Counted from the first letter of the stretch, positions 9,004-18,340 are shown. The stretch is 64,000 nucleotides of DNA from Caulobacteraceae bacterium (GCA_016703335.1 JADJCG010000032.1:67835-131834); one strand, 5' to 3'. Notes: generated from the sequence alone by a model not told the origin. Numbers and translations are program-made.

Positions 9004-9660
9004 TCAGCGCCAGCGCGCGAACCAGTTGAGCGTGCGATCGAACGCAAGCTCACGCGCGGCGGCGTCATAATCATGGCTACCGGCACGGCAGAAACCGTGG
9101 CCAGCATCATACAAATAGAGAGGCGAGTCCGGCGCTGCCAGACGCACGCTCTCAACATTCTCCGGCGGGATCGAAGCATCGCGCGCGCCATAGTGCAGCA
9201 TGGTCGGCGCATTGGGTTTGTGGTCGAGCAAATTGGCGATGAGCCGGCCATAGAAGCACGACGCGGCTTTGACGCCGGTGCACTGCGCCGCCGCCATCCA
9301 GGCCGCGGCGCCGCCATTGCAAAAGCCGGTGACGTAGGCAGGCTGCGGCAGCGTATCGATCGCGGCCTGCATGTCGGAAACGACTTGCGGCCACGGCGAT
9401 TTCATCACCGCTGCGATGCCTTTCTGAATGCCTTCCTGATCCTGACTCGCGTGGAAGTCTTTCTCGACGCGATCGAAGAGGCCGGGCGCGATGGCGTGAT
9501 ATCCCGCATCTGCGAACGCCCCGCAGATCTCTTCGATGTGCTCCGTGAGTCCGAAGATTTCCTGGATCACGACAACGCCGCCGATAGGCGTGGATTTTGG
9601 CGCGACGGAAATTGCGGTGAGTTCGAAACCGTCGATTTTGCTGGTCAGTGTCGTCTTCAT
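9004..9660 (-). CDS. Dienelactone hydrolase family protein
   Basis: Alpha/beta hydrolase of 218 residues starting MKTTLTSKIDGFELTAISV. The nucleophile elbow is GFCNGG, with Cys in place of the usual Ser as in true dienelactone hydrolases; the acid ARDASIPPE and the base GHGFCRAGSHDYD are visible. GGAGAGG directly precedes the ATG at 9660, which decides the start. It may hydrolyse dienelactones or similar esters. It is first gene of the minus-strand set with the VOC and FAD proteins. Confidence 0.87.
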   Translation of the reverse strand: MKTTLTSKIDGFELTAISVAPKSTPIGGVVVIQEIFGLTEHIEEICGAFADAGYHAIAPGLFDRVEKDFHASQDQEGIQKGIAAVMKSPWPQVVSDMQAAIDTLPQPAYVTGFCNGGAAAWMAAAQCTGVKAASCFYGRLIANLLDHKPNAPTMLHYGARDASIPPENVESVRLAAPDSPLYLYDAGHGFCRAGSHDYDAAARELAFDRTLNWFARWR

Positions 9661-9739
9661 GAGCCTCTCCGTGGCACGGGCTCTCGGGAATGTCACTGGC
9701 GTGCCGCGGGGTGACGGATCATGGTCTGGCGCAATGGGG

Positions 9740-10708
9740 ATGTTCAGCCATGTTCAAGCGATCGCGGCGTTTGCTGCGGGCTTGATCTTTACCACCGGCG
9801 CCGCCGCACAGTGCTTAGATGCGCCGGACTTGGCGGCCTACCAGACTGCGACGCCGGCAGATTTTGCCGCCGGTTCGACGCGCACGGATCGGCTCGGCCG
9901 CGTGGTGGCGCCTGTCACCATAAATGGTCAAGGGCCGTTTCGTTTCATCGTGGATACCGGCGCCAATCGCTCAGCGCTGTCCGACGATCTAGCGACGCAC
10001 TTAGGCCTAGTTCCAAACGGAACGGACAACGTGCACTCGGTTCACGGTGTCTCCGTCGCGCCAATCGTGCGCGTCAACGAAATCCAATACGGGGACGTCT
10101 CGCTCAATGCTGAAGCGGTGCCAATGCTGAGCGGCGGCGTGCTGGCAGGTGAGCAGGGCCTGCTTGGTGTTGACGGCATGAGCGGCCGGCGTCTGCGCAT
10201 GGATTTTGAGCGCAATTGCATCGAGATCGTACGCTCGGATCAGGCGCGGCGGCTGCGCGGATGGTCCGCCATTCGCGGCGACATGCGGTTCGGACATCTC
10301 GTCGTCGTGCGCGGCAGCGTGAACGGCGTTCGCGTGCACTTGTTGTTGGATACGGGCTCGGATTCAACTCTGGCGAACGTCGCGCTGCGCGAGGCGCTGA
10401 ACGCACGCCTCCGGCGGCGCAATCACACTGAGCAGACGATCGCGTACACGGCGGGCCAGTCGGTTGTGCTCGAAAACGCGATCCTCGTCCCACGTATGAT
10501 GATGGGCGAGTTGGAGGTACGTAACATCACCGCCTACGTTGGCGACTTCCACATCTTCCAGCTTTGGGATCTCACACGCGAGCCGACGCTTCTGCTGGGC
10601 ATGGACGTGCTCTCACAAGCGCGCGGACTCGCCATCGATTACGGACGTGGGACGGTATACGTGCGCATCCGCGATCGTTTGCGGCTCGAAACCCGCCTAG
10701 AGAACTAG
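9740..10708 (+). CDS. Retropepsin-like aspartic protease with two DTG motifs, secreted
   Basis: About 322 residues: an Ala-rich signal peptide (MFSHVQAIAAFAAGLIFTTG) and then two successive aspartyl-protease domains. FIVDTGANRSALS lies in the first and LLLDTGSDSTLAN in the second, each followed by a hydrophobic-hydrophobic-Gly segment (GEQGLLGVDGM, PTLLLGMDVLS). Single retropepsin-like domains normally dimerise; here both halves are on one chain, as in pepsins. The start is uncertain between ATGs at 9734 and 9740, since the ribosome site is weak. Periplasmic or exported peptidase is inferred; the target is unknown. It overlaps the convergent MFS gene by 4 bases. Confidence 0.75.
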   Translation: MFSHVQAIAAFAAGLIFTTGAAAQCLDAPDLAAYQTATPADFAAGSTRTDRLGRVVAPVTINGQGPFRFIVDTGANRSALSDDLATHLGLVPNGTDNVHSVHGVSVAPIVRVNEIQYGDVSLNAEAVPMLSGGVLAGEQGLLGVDGMSGRRLRMDFERNCIEIVRSDQARRLRGWSAIRGDMRFGHLVVVRGSVNGVRVHLLLDTGSDSTLANVALREALNARLRRRNHTEQTIAYTAGQSVVLENAILVPRMMMGELEVRNITAYVGDFHIFQLWDLTREPTLLLGMDVLSQARGLAIDYGRGTVYVRIRDRLRLETRLEN

Positions 10709-11940
10709 CGCTCGCGCACGAGCGCCGGCGCCGGGCCGAGGAGCTTGCCGCGCTCCGTCCACAGCACCGAGAGCAGAGTGGCCGCGCCAGCGGCTGCAAG
10801 GCCAATCGCGAACGGCACGACCGTGCCATCAAATGCGCGCCCGATCAGCGCGCCAAATATCGCACCGCCTGTTGCAGTGACCGCGCCGTAGATCGCGGAC
10901 GCTGATCCCGCGACCTTTCCCATAGGCTCCATGGCAAGCGCGTTGAAGTTCGAGGCAATAAACCCAAACATCGCGAACGTGATCGCCAGCATAATCGTAA
11001 ATACCGGGAAAGTTGCCCAGCCCAATTGCGCGATACCCGCCAGAACCAACGCAGCGATCGTGAACCCGATAATCATGATGTGCGACAGCCTGCGCATCCC
11101 ATGCCGCACGACGAGCCGTGAATTGAGAAACGTGCCCGCGGAAATCGCAATCGCAATTGACGCGAAGGCGAGCGGGAAGGCGGGGCCAAGATTGTAGACG
11201 TCGACGAACAATTGTTCGGAAGAGGTGATGTAGCCGAACAGGCAGCCGGTGATGAACGTGGTCGCAAACATGTAGCCGACGGTTTGGCGCTCGCGCAGCA
11301 CCATGGCGTACGCGGATATGATCGCAGGTGGATTGAACGCGCGGCGGTTCTCAGGCTTTAGCGTCTCAGGCAAGCGGATCAGCGCCCAGGCCAGCACGAT
11401 GAGAGCGTAGACCAGCAACGCGCCGAAAATCCATCGCCAAGGCGCCACGAAAAGAATGAGCTGGCCGATGCTGGGCGCGATGATCGGCACAATCATGAAC
11501 GCCGTCATCGCCATGGACATGACTTGCGCCATGCGTCGCCCTTCCATGAGGTCGCGTACGACGGCGGTTGCAATCACGCGTGTAGCCGCCGCGCCGACGC
11601 CTTGCAGCGCGCGCGCGGCAAGGAAAAGTTCGAAGCTCGGCGCAACAACGCAAAGGATCGAACCGGCGATGTAAATGCCGAGGGCGTACACGAGCACGGA
11701 ACGGCGTCCAAAAGCGTCGGCGAGCGGACCGTAGATGAGTTGCGACACGCCAAAAAGCGCCACGTAGCAGATGATCACGAGCTGGCGATCGTTGTCATTC
11801 GTCAGCTGAAACGCTTCGCCGATCTGCGGCAGCGCTGGCAGCATAATATCAATCGCAAGCGCATTTAGCGCCGAAAGCGCCGCCACCATGCCGACGAGTT
11901 CAGGGATAGAGAGCGTACGCTGCGCTGGGGTGTCGCTCAT
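10705..11940 (-). CDS. MFS transporter, Bcr/CflA drug-efflux type
   Basis: Twelve-helix multidrug exporter of 411 residues. Features are the N-terminal DIMLPALPQIGEAF and the motif A region YGPLADAFGRRSVL. The helix 4-5 segment RALQGVGAAATRVIATAVVRD is the Bcr/CflA (DHA1) signature. It overlaps the preceding esterase gene by 4 bases (ATGA), so the two are probably translated together. Substrate unknown. Confidence 0.85.
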   Translation of the reverse strand: MSDTPAQRTLSIPELVGMVAALSALNALAIDIMLPALPQIGEAFQLTNDNDRQLVIICYVALFGVSQLIYGPLADAFGRRSVLVYALGIYIAGSILCVVAPSFELFLAARALQGVGAAATRVIATAVVRDLMEGRRMAQVMSMAMTAFMIVPIIAPSIGQLILFVAPWRWIFGALLVYALIVLAWALIRLPETLKPENRRAFNPPAIISAYAMVLRERQTVGYMFATTFITGCLFGYITSSEQLFVDVYNLGPAFPLAFASIAIAISAGTFLNSRLVVRHGMRRLSHIMIIGFTIAALVLAGIAQLGWATFPVFTIMLAITFAMFGFIASNFNALAMEPMGKVAGSASAIYGAVTATGGAIFGALIGRAFDGTVVPFAIGLAAAGAATLLSVLWTERGKLLGPAPALVRER

Positions 11941-12740
11941 GGCGCGTTGCCATACAGCGCCGCGAGCCCGCGCTTGGCAGCAGGGGCGACCATACTGCTG
12001 TGAGTCTCGCCGACGATGAGTGCGTGCGAGACGCGAATGGTCGGATCCGCAAGCAGAAGCTCGTTCAGGCGCAGCGTGTTGTTCGCCATGTCGCTGCGGG
12101 CTTCGCCGCGCGGTGTATCTGCGGCGAGGAACACGGTTCGTGTGCGGTCCGCTCGCGTGAGCGCTACGTCGTAGATTTTGCCGTTATCGAACCAGAGTGC
12201 GGGGCTCATGATCAGATAGCGATCGAAGAGATCAGGCGCTTGCGCGAGGGTGTAGGCAGCGAAGAGCCCGGCATAGGAATGGCCGGCGAGTCCACGCTCA
12301 TTGGGATCGATCGGTAGATGCCCTTCGGCGTAGGGGATGATCTCGTCGCGCAGCACTTGCAGAAACACATCTGCGCCGCCGGTTTGATTGGGGGTGCGGC
12401 CGAAGGCCGGCGTGAAGTCATGCTTGCGCAAATTTCCGGTGTTGATCGCGTTCGCGTAAGCGACGCCGACAAGAATCTGTGGCGCCATGCGATGGCGCGC
12501 GATGAGGTCGTCCTCGGCTTTCGCGAACGTCGGCAGCCAGGCGAGGCCGTCGAGAACGTAGAGCGCAGGGCATCCGCCAAGGCGGCACTCAGGCGGCACG
12601 TGAACGATGAGCGCGTAATCGACACCGTTCGACGCGCGCGGCATCGTCAGCACATGGCTGCGCGGCGCGATCAGTTGATACCCCGCAACGCCGAGCGCAA
12701 AGAGCGCCACAAGCGCGGCGATCAACAGTGCTTTACGCAT
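11937..12740 (-). CDS. Alpha/beta-hydrolase-fold esterase (IroE/Fes-like family)
   Basis: A 267-residue protein with an N-terminal membrane anchor or signal segment (MRKALLIAALVALFALGVAG) and an esterase-D/enterochelin-esterase-like domain. GLAGHSYAGLFAAYTL is the nucleophile elbow (Ser in GHSYAG) and ETHSSM near the C-terminus contains the His. Such enzymes cleave siderophore or other esters in the periplasm. It overlaps ychF by 8 bases at its start and the MFS gene by 4 at its end. Confidence 0.75.
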   Translation of the reverse strand: MRKALLIAALVALFALGVAGYQLIAPRSHVLTMPRASNGVDYALIVHVPPECRLGGCPALYVLDGLAWLPTFAKAEDDLIARHRMAPQILVGVAYANAINTGNLRKHDFTPAFGRTPNQTGGADVFLQVLRDEIIPYAEGHLPIDPNERGLAGHSYAGLFAAYTLAQAPDLFDRYLIMSPALWFDNGKIYDVALTRADRTRTVFLAADTPRGEARSDMANNTLRLNELLLADPTIRVSHALIVGETHSSMVAPAAKRGLAALYGNAP

Positions 12741-13830
12741 TGAAACGGAAGTGCATCACGTCGCCTTCTCGGACGATGTATTCCTTGCCTTCGAGGCGCA
12801 TCTTGCCGGCTTCCTTGGCGCCTTGCTCACCTTTGAAGGTGATGTAGTCGTCATAGGCGATCGTCTCGGCGCGGATGAAGCCTTTCTCGAAATCGCCGTG
12901 AATGACGCCCGCAGCCTGCGGCGCGGTCCAACCCTTTTGGATCGTCCATGCGCGCGCTTCTTTCGGACCCACTGTGAAGTAGGTCTGTAGCCCAAGAAGA
13001 TCGTACCCGGCATGAATGAGCTTGGTGAGGCCAGGCTCTTGCAGCCCCACCGTCGCCAGAAATTCCACTTGCTCCTCATCGGAGAGCGCCGCGATCTCGG
13101 ATTCAATCTGCGCGCAGATAATCACGCACGCAGCGCTTTCTTGCGTCGCGCGCTCTTGCACGCGTGCAGTGTGATCGTTGCCGCCCGCGGCGTCGGCTTC
13201 ATTGACGTTGCAGACGTAAAGCACGGGCAGGGCGGTCAGCAGCTGCAACATCTCGAATGCTTTTTGCTCATCCGGCGCACGCTTGGTGTGGCGCGCGGGC
13301 TTGCCGTCTTCGAGCAGCACTTTCGCGCGCAATACCAGATCAAGCGTGAGCTTGGAATCCTTGTCGCCGCCCTTGGCTTTCTTCTCGAGATTGTTGATGC
13401 GCTTTTCTAGGCTTTCGAGGTCGGCGAGCATCAACTCGGTTTCGACGGTTTCAAGATCCGCGATCGGATCGATCTTGCCTTCGACGTGAGTGATGTCGTC
13501 GTTCTCGAAGCAGCGCAGCACGTACGCAATGGCGTCGCACTCGCGGATGGTCGCGAGGAATTGGTTGCCGAGCCCTTCGCCCTTCGATGCGCCGCGCACG
13601 AGGCCGGCGATGTCGACAAAATTCATCCGCGTCGGGATGATCTCTTTCGAACCCGCAATCGCGGCGAGCTGGCTAAAGCGCGGCTCGGGCATCGCCACTT
13701 CGCCGACATTGGGTTCAATCGTGCAGAACGGATAGTTCGCCGCTTGCGCGGCGGCCGTCTTCGTCAACGCGTTGAAAAGCGTCGACTTGCCAACATTAGG
13801 CAAGCCAACGATGCCGCATTTGAAACCCAT
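12733..13830 (-). CDS. ychF: Redox-regulated ATPase YchF (Obg family)
   Basis: Ribosome-associated P-loop NTPase that prefers ATP and restrains the oxidative-stress response in E. coli. In 365 residues the Walker A GLPNVGKSTLFNALT is at 8-22. DIAGLVRGASKGEGLGNQFL (switch II/Obg-like region) and the base-recognition loop NVNEAD follow. The C-terminal TGS domain ends in EGKEYIVREGDVMHFRFNA. Length and motifs are complete. The ATG at 13830 follows AGAGGACAAG. Confidence 0.95.
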   Translation of the reverse strand: MGFKCGIVGLPNVGKSTLFNALTKTAAAQAANYPFCTIEPNVGEVAMPEPRFSQLAAIAGSKEIIPTRMNFVDIAGLVRGASKGEGLGNQFLATIRECDAIAYVLRCFENDDITHVEGKIDPIADLETVETELMLADLESLEKRINNLEKKAKGGDKDSKLTLDLVLRAKVLLEDGKPARHTKRAPDEQKAFEMLQLLTALPVLYVCNVNEADAAGGNDHTARVQERATQESAACVIICAQIESEIAALSDEEQVEFLATVGLQEPGLTKLIHAGYDLLGLQTYFTVGPKEARAWTIQKGWTAPQAAGVIHGDFEKGFIRAETIAYDDYITFKGEQGAKEAGKMRLEGKEYIVREGDVMHFRFNA

Positions 13831-13845
13831 AAAACTCTTGTCCTC

Positions 13846-14586
13846 TTAGCTGCGCCCGAGCGCTTTGGCGGCGAGATCGCGCCAGACGCGCGCTTCGGGG
13901 CGCAGGGGTGGTGCGATCTTGGCGAGGCGGCGTTCGATTTCGGTGAAACCGATCTCGGCGTCTTCGCGGCGGCCGGTCTTGGCCATGAAGGCTACATAGC
14001 GGCCGCCGGATTCCAGTCCAGGCACCCGGTCCGCGGCAAAACGGTAAGCGTCGTCCGCTTCTTCGTTGCGGCCAAGGCCTTCATAGGCGCGCGCGAAGGC
14101 GAGGGCCGCGACCGGTGTCTTTCCCTCCGGCCCTTGAGCCTTGAGCTTTTCCAAGCGCTCCAGCGCGTCGGCGTGGCGGCCCAACTCAAGCAGCGAGACG
14201 GCGTGGCCCATGAGGATGGTCGGATCGTCGGCCCATTGGCCGTCGGCCGAAAGCGCCCATTGCGCTTCAGCGTCGCTCCAGCGACCAAGCGCGGCTGCGG
14301 CCTGCGCCACTTTCATGCGCGCGCCGATGGTGGGTGTTTCTTCGAGATTGCGCATCGCGGTGCGATAGTCACGCTCAGGGTCGAGCGCTTGACGCGCCGC
14401 TCTGCCAACGCTGCGCGCGCCGCTGCCGCCCATCCAACTCGGGACGAGAACGGCGAGGAAATAGAACGCCGGCGCGATCAGCGGCCCAATGATGAACAGC
14501 CACAGCCAGAACATCTCGCGACCCGTTCGGACCACGTGGATGCCGCACAGAAGTGACGGCAAATAAAAGAGAATTAGACCCAGCAT
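13846..14586 (-). CDS. Membrane-anchored TPR-like protein
   Basis: A 246-residue protein with two N-terminal hydrophobic helices (LGLILFYLPSLLCGIHVV and FWLWLFIIGPLIAPAFYFLA). A soluble region follows with TPR-like alpha-helical repeats (GRWSDAEAQWALS, LGRHADALERLEKLKAQG, LGRNEEADDAYRFAADRVPG). The N-terminal pair resembles the PLDc_N-like module seen on other membrane proteins. It lies upstream of ychF with 15 bases between. No enzymatic motif; probably a scaffold in the inner membrane. Confidence 0.7.
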   Translation of the reverse strand: MLGLILFYLPSLLCGIHVVRTGREMFWLWLFIIGPLIAPAFYFLAVLVPSWMGGSGARSVGRAARQALDPERDYRTAMRNLEETPTIGARMKVAQAAAALGRWSDAEAQWALSADGQWADDPTILMGHAVSLLELGRHADALERLEKLKAQGPEGKTPVAALAFARAYEGLGRNEEADDAYRFAADRVPGLESGGRYVAFMAKTGRREDAEIGFTEIERRLAKIAPPLRPEARVWRDLAAKALGRS

Positions 14587-14718
14587 CAGCGATTTTCCTG
14601 CGCCGCGTCTCTTACGGAAGTTCGTTCCGAATGCGAAGCAAAACAGCAGTTTGCTTGGCTTATTTCGCGAACGCTAGTACCGCGAATCGGAGACATATCC
14701 ACAAGACGGGGGCCAACA

Positions 14719-15057
14719 ATGGCGCAACACCGCTGGAATCGTCGCTTCATGCAGGACGCTGAGGCTGCGCCCGATAACCTGGTCTATTTCGAACCCGACC
14801 TGGTTCGCCGCCGACGCTATGCCGAGCGCAAGCGTGAGCAAATGCGAGCCGAAGAGATCGATCGTTCCGGTTCGTCCCGTCATCTTGAGCGCGCCGCGAA
14901 GCGCCTGAAGCACGTCAACGCGATCGACCGCGTTCTCTACGTGCCGCAATGGGATATGGCCAAAGCCGAGATGGCGATGCGCAAGGCGGGCGTTACTGGC
15001 GCTGTCAGCAATCTCTGCGGCACGCGCCGGAAGATCGTGACGAACGGACGCCGCTAG
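14719..15057 (+). CDS. Hypothetical basic protein
   Basis: A 112-residue, strongly charged protein rich in Arg and Lys (DLVRRRRYAERKREQMRAEE, HLERAAKRLKHVNAIDRVLY). The family is not recognised. It has no signal peptide or membrane segment. Its 3' end overlaps the convergent pth gene by 4 bases. The composition would suit nucleic-acid binding, but that is only a guess. Confidence 0.55.
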   Translation: MAQHRWNRRFMQDAEAAPDNLVYFEPDLVRRRRYAERKREQMRAEEIDRSGSSRHLERAAKRLKHVNAIDRVLYVPQWDMAKAEMAMRKAGVTGAVSNLCGTRRKIVTNGRR

Positions 15058-15666
15058 GCGTCCGTGTCGCCGGGCTTCTTGCGGCCGCCGGCTTTTTCCG
15101 CAGGCGCAAGGCGCATCACTTCGCCTTGGAATTTTTCGTCGTCACCGCGCACGAGTAGCGCTGCCGATTTGGTGATCGCATCGAGCATTTTGTCGACGCC
15201 TTCGCGTTCGCTCTTGGCGAAATCGCTGAGCACGTGACCATGCACGAGTTCGGCCTGACCTGGATGGCCAGTGCCTAAGCGTGCGCGGCGATAGCCATCT
15301 GTATCAAGCCAGGCTGAGATCGAGCGGATGCCGTTATTGCCAGCCGCGCCGCCGCCGGTCTTCATGCGAAAACGGCCGGGCGCGAGATCGATCTCATCGT
15401 AGAAGACGACGATGTCGTTCTGCGGAATTTTGTAGAAGCGAAGCCTCGGCAACGGCGTGGCCGCTATCGTTGTAAAACGTCTGCGGCTTCATCAGCAGCG
15501 TGCGCACGCCGTCGATCGAACCTTCGCAAACTTCGCTGCGAAACTTCTTCTTCCACGGGCCGAACGAATACGCGCGCGCAATCGCGTCCACGGCCATAAA
15601 GCCGATGTTGTGCCGGTTGCCTGCGTATTTCGCGCCCGGATTGCCTAGGCCGACGAGGAGCAGCAT
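15054..15666 (-). pseudogene. pth: Peptidyl-tRNA hydrolase Pth, one frameshift
   Basis: Pth recycles peptidyl-tRNA dropped from ribosomes and is normally essential. The first frame, from ATG 15666, gives MLLLVGLGNPGAKYAGNRHN (catalytic His in the RHN motif) through TFYNDSGHAVAEA. The second frame resumes RFYKIPQNDIVVFYDEIDLA with the catalytic Asp, then GGGAAGNNGIRSI, to the stop at 15054. The join needs a single-base shift near 15440. Because the enzyme is essential and everything else is intact, a sequencing error is the likeliest cause. It follows rplY, its usual partner. Confidence 0.88.
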
Positions 15667-15713
15667 GTACGCCTTCTAAACTTCCCGTTTCGGGGCAGGG
15701 AAGCCGGATCAGC

Positions 15714-16364
15714 TTACTTCTTTTCGTCTTTCTTGGCGTCCGCAGCGCCAGCAGCAGCGGCCGGTGCAGCTTCTGTCGGAGTCGCGACGACTTCTTCTTC
15801 AACCTTACGGCCGACGATCGTCGCGATGGTGAAGTCGCGATCACGGATCACAGGACGCGCGCCGTCCGGCAACGTGATCTGCGAGATGTGAACTGAGTCA
15901 CCGATGTCGCGGCCGGTGAGGTCGATCACGATCTCTTCCGGGATCTTGTTGGCCTTGCACTTCAGCTTGATCGTATGGCGCACGACGTTGAGCGCGCCGC
16001 CGCGCTTCAGGCCTGGCGAAGCTTCGTGGTTCTTGAAGTGAACGACGACGTCGATCGCGATCTCGGCGTTTTCTTCAACGCGGTAGAGGTCGACGTGGAT
16101 CGGCTTGTCGCTGACCGGGTGGAACTGAATCGCGCGCGGGATCACCGGCTGCTTCTCGCCTTGGTGGTTGAGTTCAACCATGTGCGAGAGGAACTTGCCC
16201 GAGCGGATCGCCAACTCGACGTCCTTGGCGTTGATCTGGATCGGGATCGCGCCGCGCTTGCCGCCGTAAAGCACGCCTGGGATCAGGCCCGAATTACGGG
16301 TTGCGCGGGCGCCACCGGTGCCAGTTTTTTCACGCACATCAACGTTGAGAACAATGCCAGCCAT
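15714..16364 (-). CDS. rplY: 50S ribosomal protein L25/general stress protein Ctc
   Basis: Long (CTC-type) L25 of 216 residues that binds 5S rRNA. The N-terminal L25 domain contains NSGLIPGVLYGG and HVDLYRV. The C-terminal TL5 beta domain (KIPEEIVIDLTGRDIGDSVH) follows, and the tail is Ala-rich and acidic/Lys (AAAAGAADAKKDEKK). It sits directly upstream of pth with 47 bases between, an arrangement widely conserved in bacteria. Confidence 0.94.
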   Translation of the reverse strand: MAGIVLNVDVREKTGTGGARATRNSGLIPGVLYGGKRGAIPIQINAKDVELAIRSGKFLSHMVELNHQGEKQPVIPRAIQFHPVSDKPIHVDLYRVEENAEIAIDVVVHFKNHEASPGLKRGGALNVVRHTIKLKCKANKIPEEIVIDLTGRDIGDSVHISQITLPDGARPVIRDRDFTIATIVGRKVEEEVVATPTEAAPAAAAGAADAKKDEKK

Positions 16365-16405
16365 GGCTGATAGCCTTAAATTCCGGGGCGCCGGGAAAAA
16401 TGGAA

Positions 16406-16465
16406 GCGGGGCTTCTAGCGGAAGGCGGGAGGCCCCGCAAGGTAGCCAAGGGGCAAAGCTGCCCC
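16406..16465. terminator. Hairpins between the FkbM methyltransferase gene and rplY
   Basis: Two GC-rich stems lie in the 101-base gap: GGGGCA/TGCCCC (16450-16465, loop AAGC, directly beside the FkbM stop) and GCGGGGC/GCCCCGC (16406-16412 with 16432-16438). On the minus strand they could end the FkbM transcript or form an rplY leader. There is no strong U-tract. Confidence 0.4.
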
Positions 16466-17218
16466 TCAGGCGCGGCGTTTAAACAGCGTCAGCCGGATAC
16501 CCATGGCAGACACCACGTCCAGATAGTGCATCCGGACCAGTTTTGAGAGCGGGGGCGGGTCGGCTGGCGTTGGGGGCGACTTCAGGTCGGCGAAGCTGGA
16601 GAGCCAGTTATTCAGGCGCGGCCGGGGGCCGTGCTTAATGAGGACGTTCTCGGCCAGCAGGAACGGGATCCCCGCATGGGTTAGATCCCGCATCACCCGC
16701 CACTTTTTCCAAGCGCCGAAGGGCGATTTGGAGATGTCGAAGAAGATGACGAGGCTTTCGATGTTCTTGCCGCCTTCGGCTAGAATACTGTCCAGAATGG
16801 CGATCTCGGCCCCTTCGGCGTTGATCTTCACCCAGAGCCGGGCGTTCTTGAGGTTGTAGTCCGTCAGGAAGGTCGCCCAGTCGATCAGCTTGATCTCGCG
16901 GACATTGCCGACGCCAGCCTCGAACTTGCCGGCGATCATCGAAGCGCCGCCGAGGCTGTTGTCGCCCATGAGCTGGGCCGTGCCGATGTGGTCTGAGAGG
17001 CCAACCGGGGCGATCTGGTAGCGCCCATCGGCGATGCGGTCGGCAAAGCGGGTGTTGAGCTTGGCGATCATCTCGGGATCGGGCTCGACCGAGACCATCC
17101 GGTCAAACGTATAGCCGCCCTCGACCACCGAATGGATCGAGCCGCCATTGTGGGCGCCGACATCAACAAAGACGCGAGGCGCGCCGACTGGGAGCTGGGC
17201 CGACATGGGCGAACGCAT
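16466..17218 (-). CDS. FkbM family methyltransferase
   Basis: SAM-dependent methyltransferase of about 250 residues. The SAM loop is VFVDVGAHNGGSIHSVVEGG, with VSVEPDPEM as the second motif and WVKINAEGAEIAILDSI as the FkbM-typical metal/active segment (K-I-N-A-E-G-A-E, normally K-I-D-x-E-G-x-E). FkbM enzymes O-methylate sugars or polyketides, often surface glycans. Start at ATG 17218; an in-frame ATG at 17206 is possible. It follows the alpha/beta hydrolase lipoprotein gene after 14 bases. Confidence 0.83.
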   Translation of the reverse strand: MRSPMSAQLPVGAPRVFVDVGAHNGGSIHSVVEGGYTFDRMVSVEPDPEMIAKLNTRFADRIADGRYQIAPVGLSDHIGTAQLMGDNSLGGASMIAGKFEAGVGNVREIKLIDWATFLTDYNLKNARLWVKINAEGAEIAILDSILAEGGKNIESLVIFFDISKSPFGAWKKWRVMRDLTHAGIPFLLAENVLIKHGPRPRLNNWLSSFADLKSPPTPADPPPLSKLVRMHYLDVVSAMGIRLTLFKRRA

Positions 17219-17232
17219 AGCCTCTGGCGCGC

Positions 17233-18138
17233 TCAGCGCAAGGTGGGGCCGCCATTCGGATCGGGGTCAACAGGTTGCGTCGCCGGCGGTTGAGCCGCCT
17301 CGCGGCCTTCGGCTTCTGAGATCGCTTGCTCGAACGCGCCGATGAGCGCTGGCACGCAGCAGGCGTTCAAGAAGTGATCGCCGCCAGGCACGGTGACTAG
17401 CGTGTGGCCGTATTCGGCGGCAATGCGCTGATCAGCTTCAAGCTGCACAAAGGTGTCGGCATCGCCGTGGATGAAAACGATTGGCTCATCCAGGCCGCGA
17501 AGCGCCGTCCACACCGCAGGCAGTTGATTGGTCTGTGCCGTAATCTCACTAATCGAATTGCGGAAATCGCGCGGCAGCATGCCGTGAAAGAGGCTGCCCG
17601 CGCCGATCAGCCGGCGCGCGGTGGGTCCGCGGTCACCGAAAAATGCCGACACCAACACGACAGCATCGACTTGATCCGGATAGCGCTGTGCCATGAGCGT
17701 CGCGACTGGCGCGCCAAAGCTCTGTCCAACCAAAAGCACGCGCTGACCTTCTCTATGCTCCAGCATCGGCGCGAGCGCGTCCGCTTGCTTGGCAAGATCG
17801 CGCACCGCATTGGCTGGCTCCGATGTGCGAAAGCCGGGCCGATCGGCGACAATCACCTCGCGCGTTTGCGGAAGTGCTGCGATCGTTGGCGCCCAATATT
17901 CGCTCCACGATGGCGTGCCGGTGATGATGACGACCTTCCAGGTCGCATCCGGCCGTGTTGGCGTCTGTAGCGCCGAGATTTGCCAGTGTTCAGGAACACC
18001 AGCGGTGAACGTGGTGCGCTCCATCGTGCCGGGTGGGTAGGCGCTCGAAGTCGGGAAGCGGTCGTTGTCGTCCTCCTGCGAGCCGATGGCGCATGCGGAG
18101 AGAGCAATGGCGAAAAAGGTGGCGGCGATCTGCTTCAT
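17233..18138 (-). CDS. Alpha/beta hydrolase lipoprotein
   Basis: A 301-residue secreted hydrolase with a lipoprotein signal (MKQIAATFFAIALSAC, Cys16). The nucleophile elbow is LVGQSFGAPVATL (Ser in GQSFG), the acid lies in IHGDADTF and the base in PGGDHFLNA, so the triad is complete. AAGGGAA precedes the ATG. Substrate unknown; a periplasmic esterase or lipase-like enzyme is inferred. Confidence 0.8.
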   Translation of the reverse strand: MKQIAATFFAIALSACAIGSQEDDNDRFPTSSAYPPGTMERTTFTAGVPEHWQISALQTPTRPDATWKVVIITGTPSWSEYWAPTIAALPQTREVIVADRPGFRTSEPANAVRDLAKQADALAPMLEHREGQRVLLVGQSFGAPVATLMAQRYPDQVDAVVLVSAFFGDRGPTARRLIGAGSLFHGMLPRDFRNSISEITAQTNQLPAVWTALRGLDEPIVFIHGDADTFVQLEADQRIAAEYGHTLVTVPGGDHFLNACCVPALIGAFEQAISEAEGREAAQPPATQPVDPDPNGGPTLR

Positions 18139-18193
18139 GCGTTCCCTTTAGCTGGCTGGCGCCCCGGCGTCATCTAGGACAAGATCAATCGCC

Positions 18194-18340
18194 ATGTCCA
18201 AGCTTCCAGCTCGCATCAAAGTCTTCCGCATGCGGATCGGCTTTCATGAATGGGTGGTAGCGACGTCAAGTCAGGCCGCCGGTCGCGCTTCGCCTTTGCG
18301 CGGTCGCAAAGTATGTCTAAGAGCGTCATGCGCCGTTTAG
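18194..18340 (+). CDS. Short conserved-looking protein or 5' remnant
   Basis: A 48-codon frame starting MSKLPARIKVFRMRIGFHEW and then VVATSSQAAG. The first 30 residues recall small alphaproteobacterial proteins that begin with a KLPA-IKVF segment, but the rest after SSQAA looks out of frame and ends early at TAG 18338-18340. It may be a truncated or frameshifted remnant lying in the gap before the metallopeptidase gene. Recognition is from memory only. Confidence 0.3.
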   Translation: MSKLPARIKVFRMRIGFHEWVVATSSQAAGRASPLRGRKVCLRASCAV

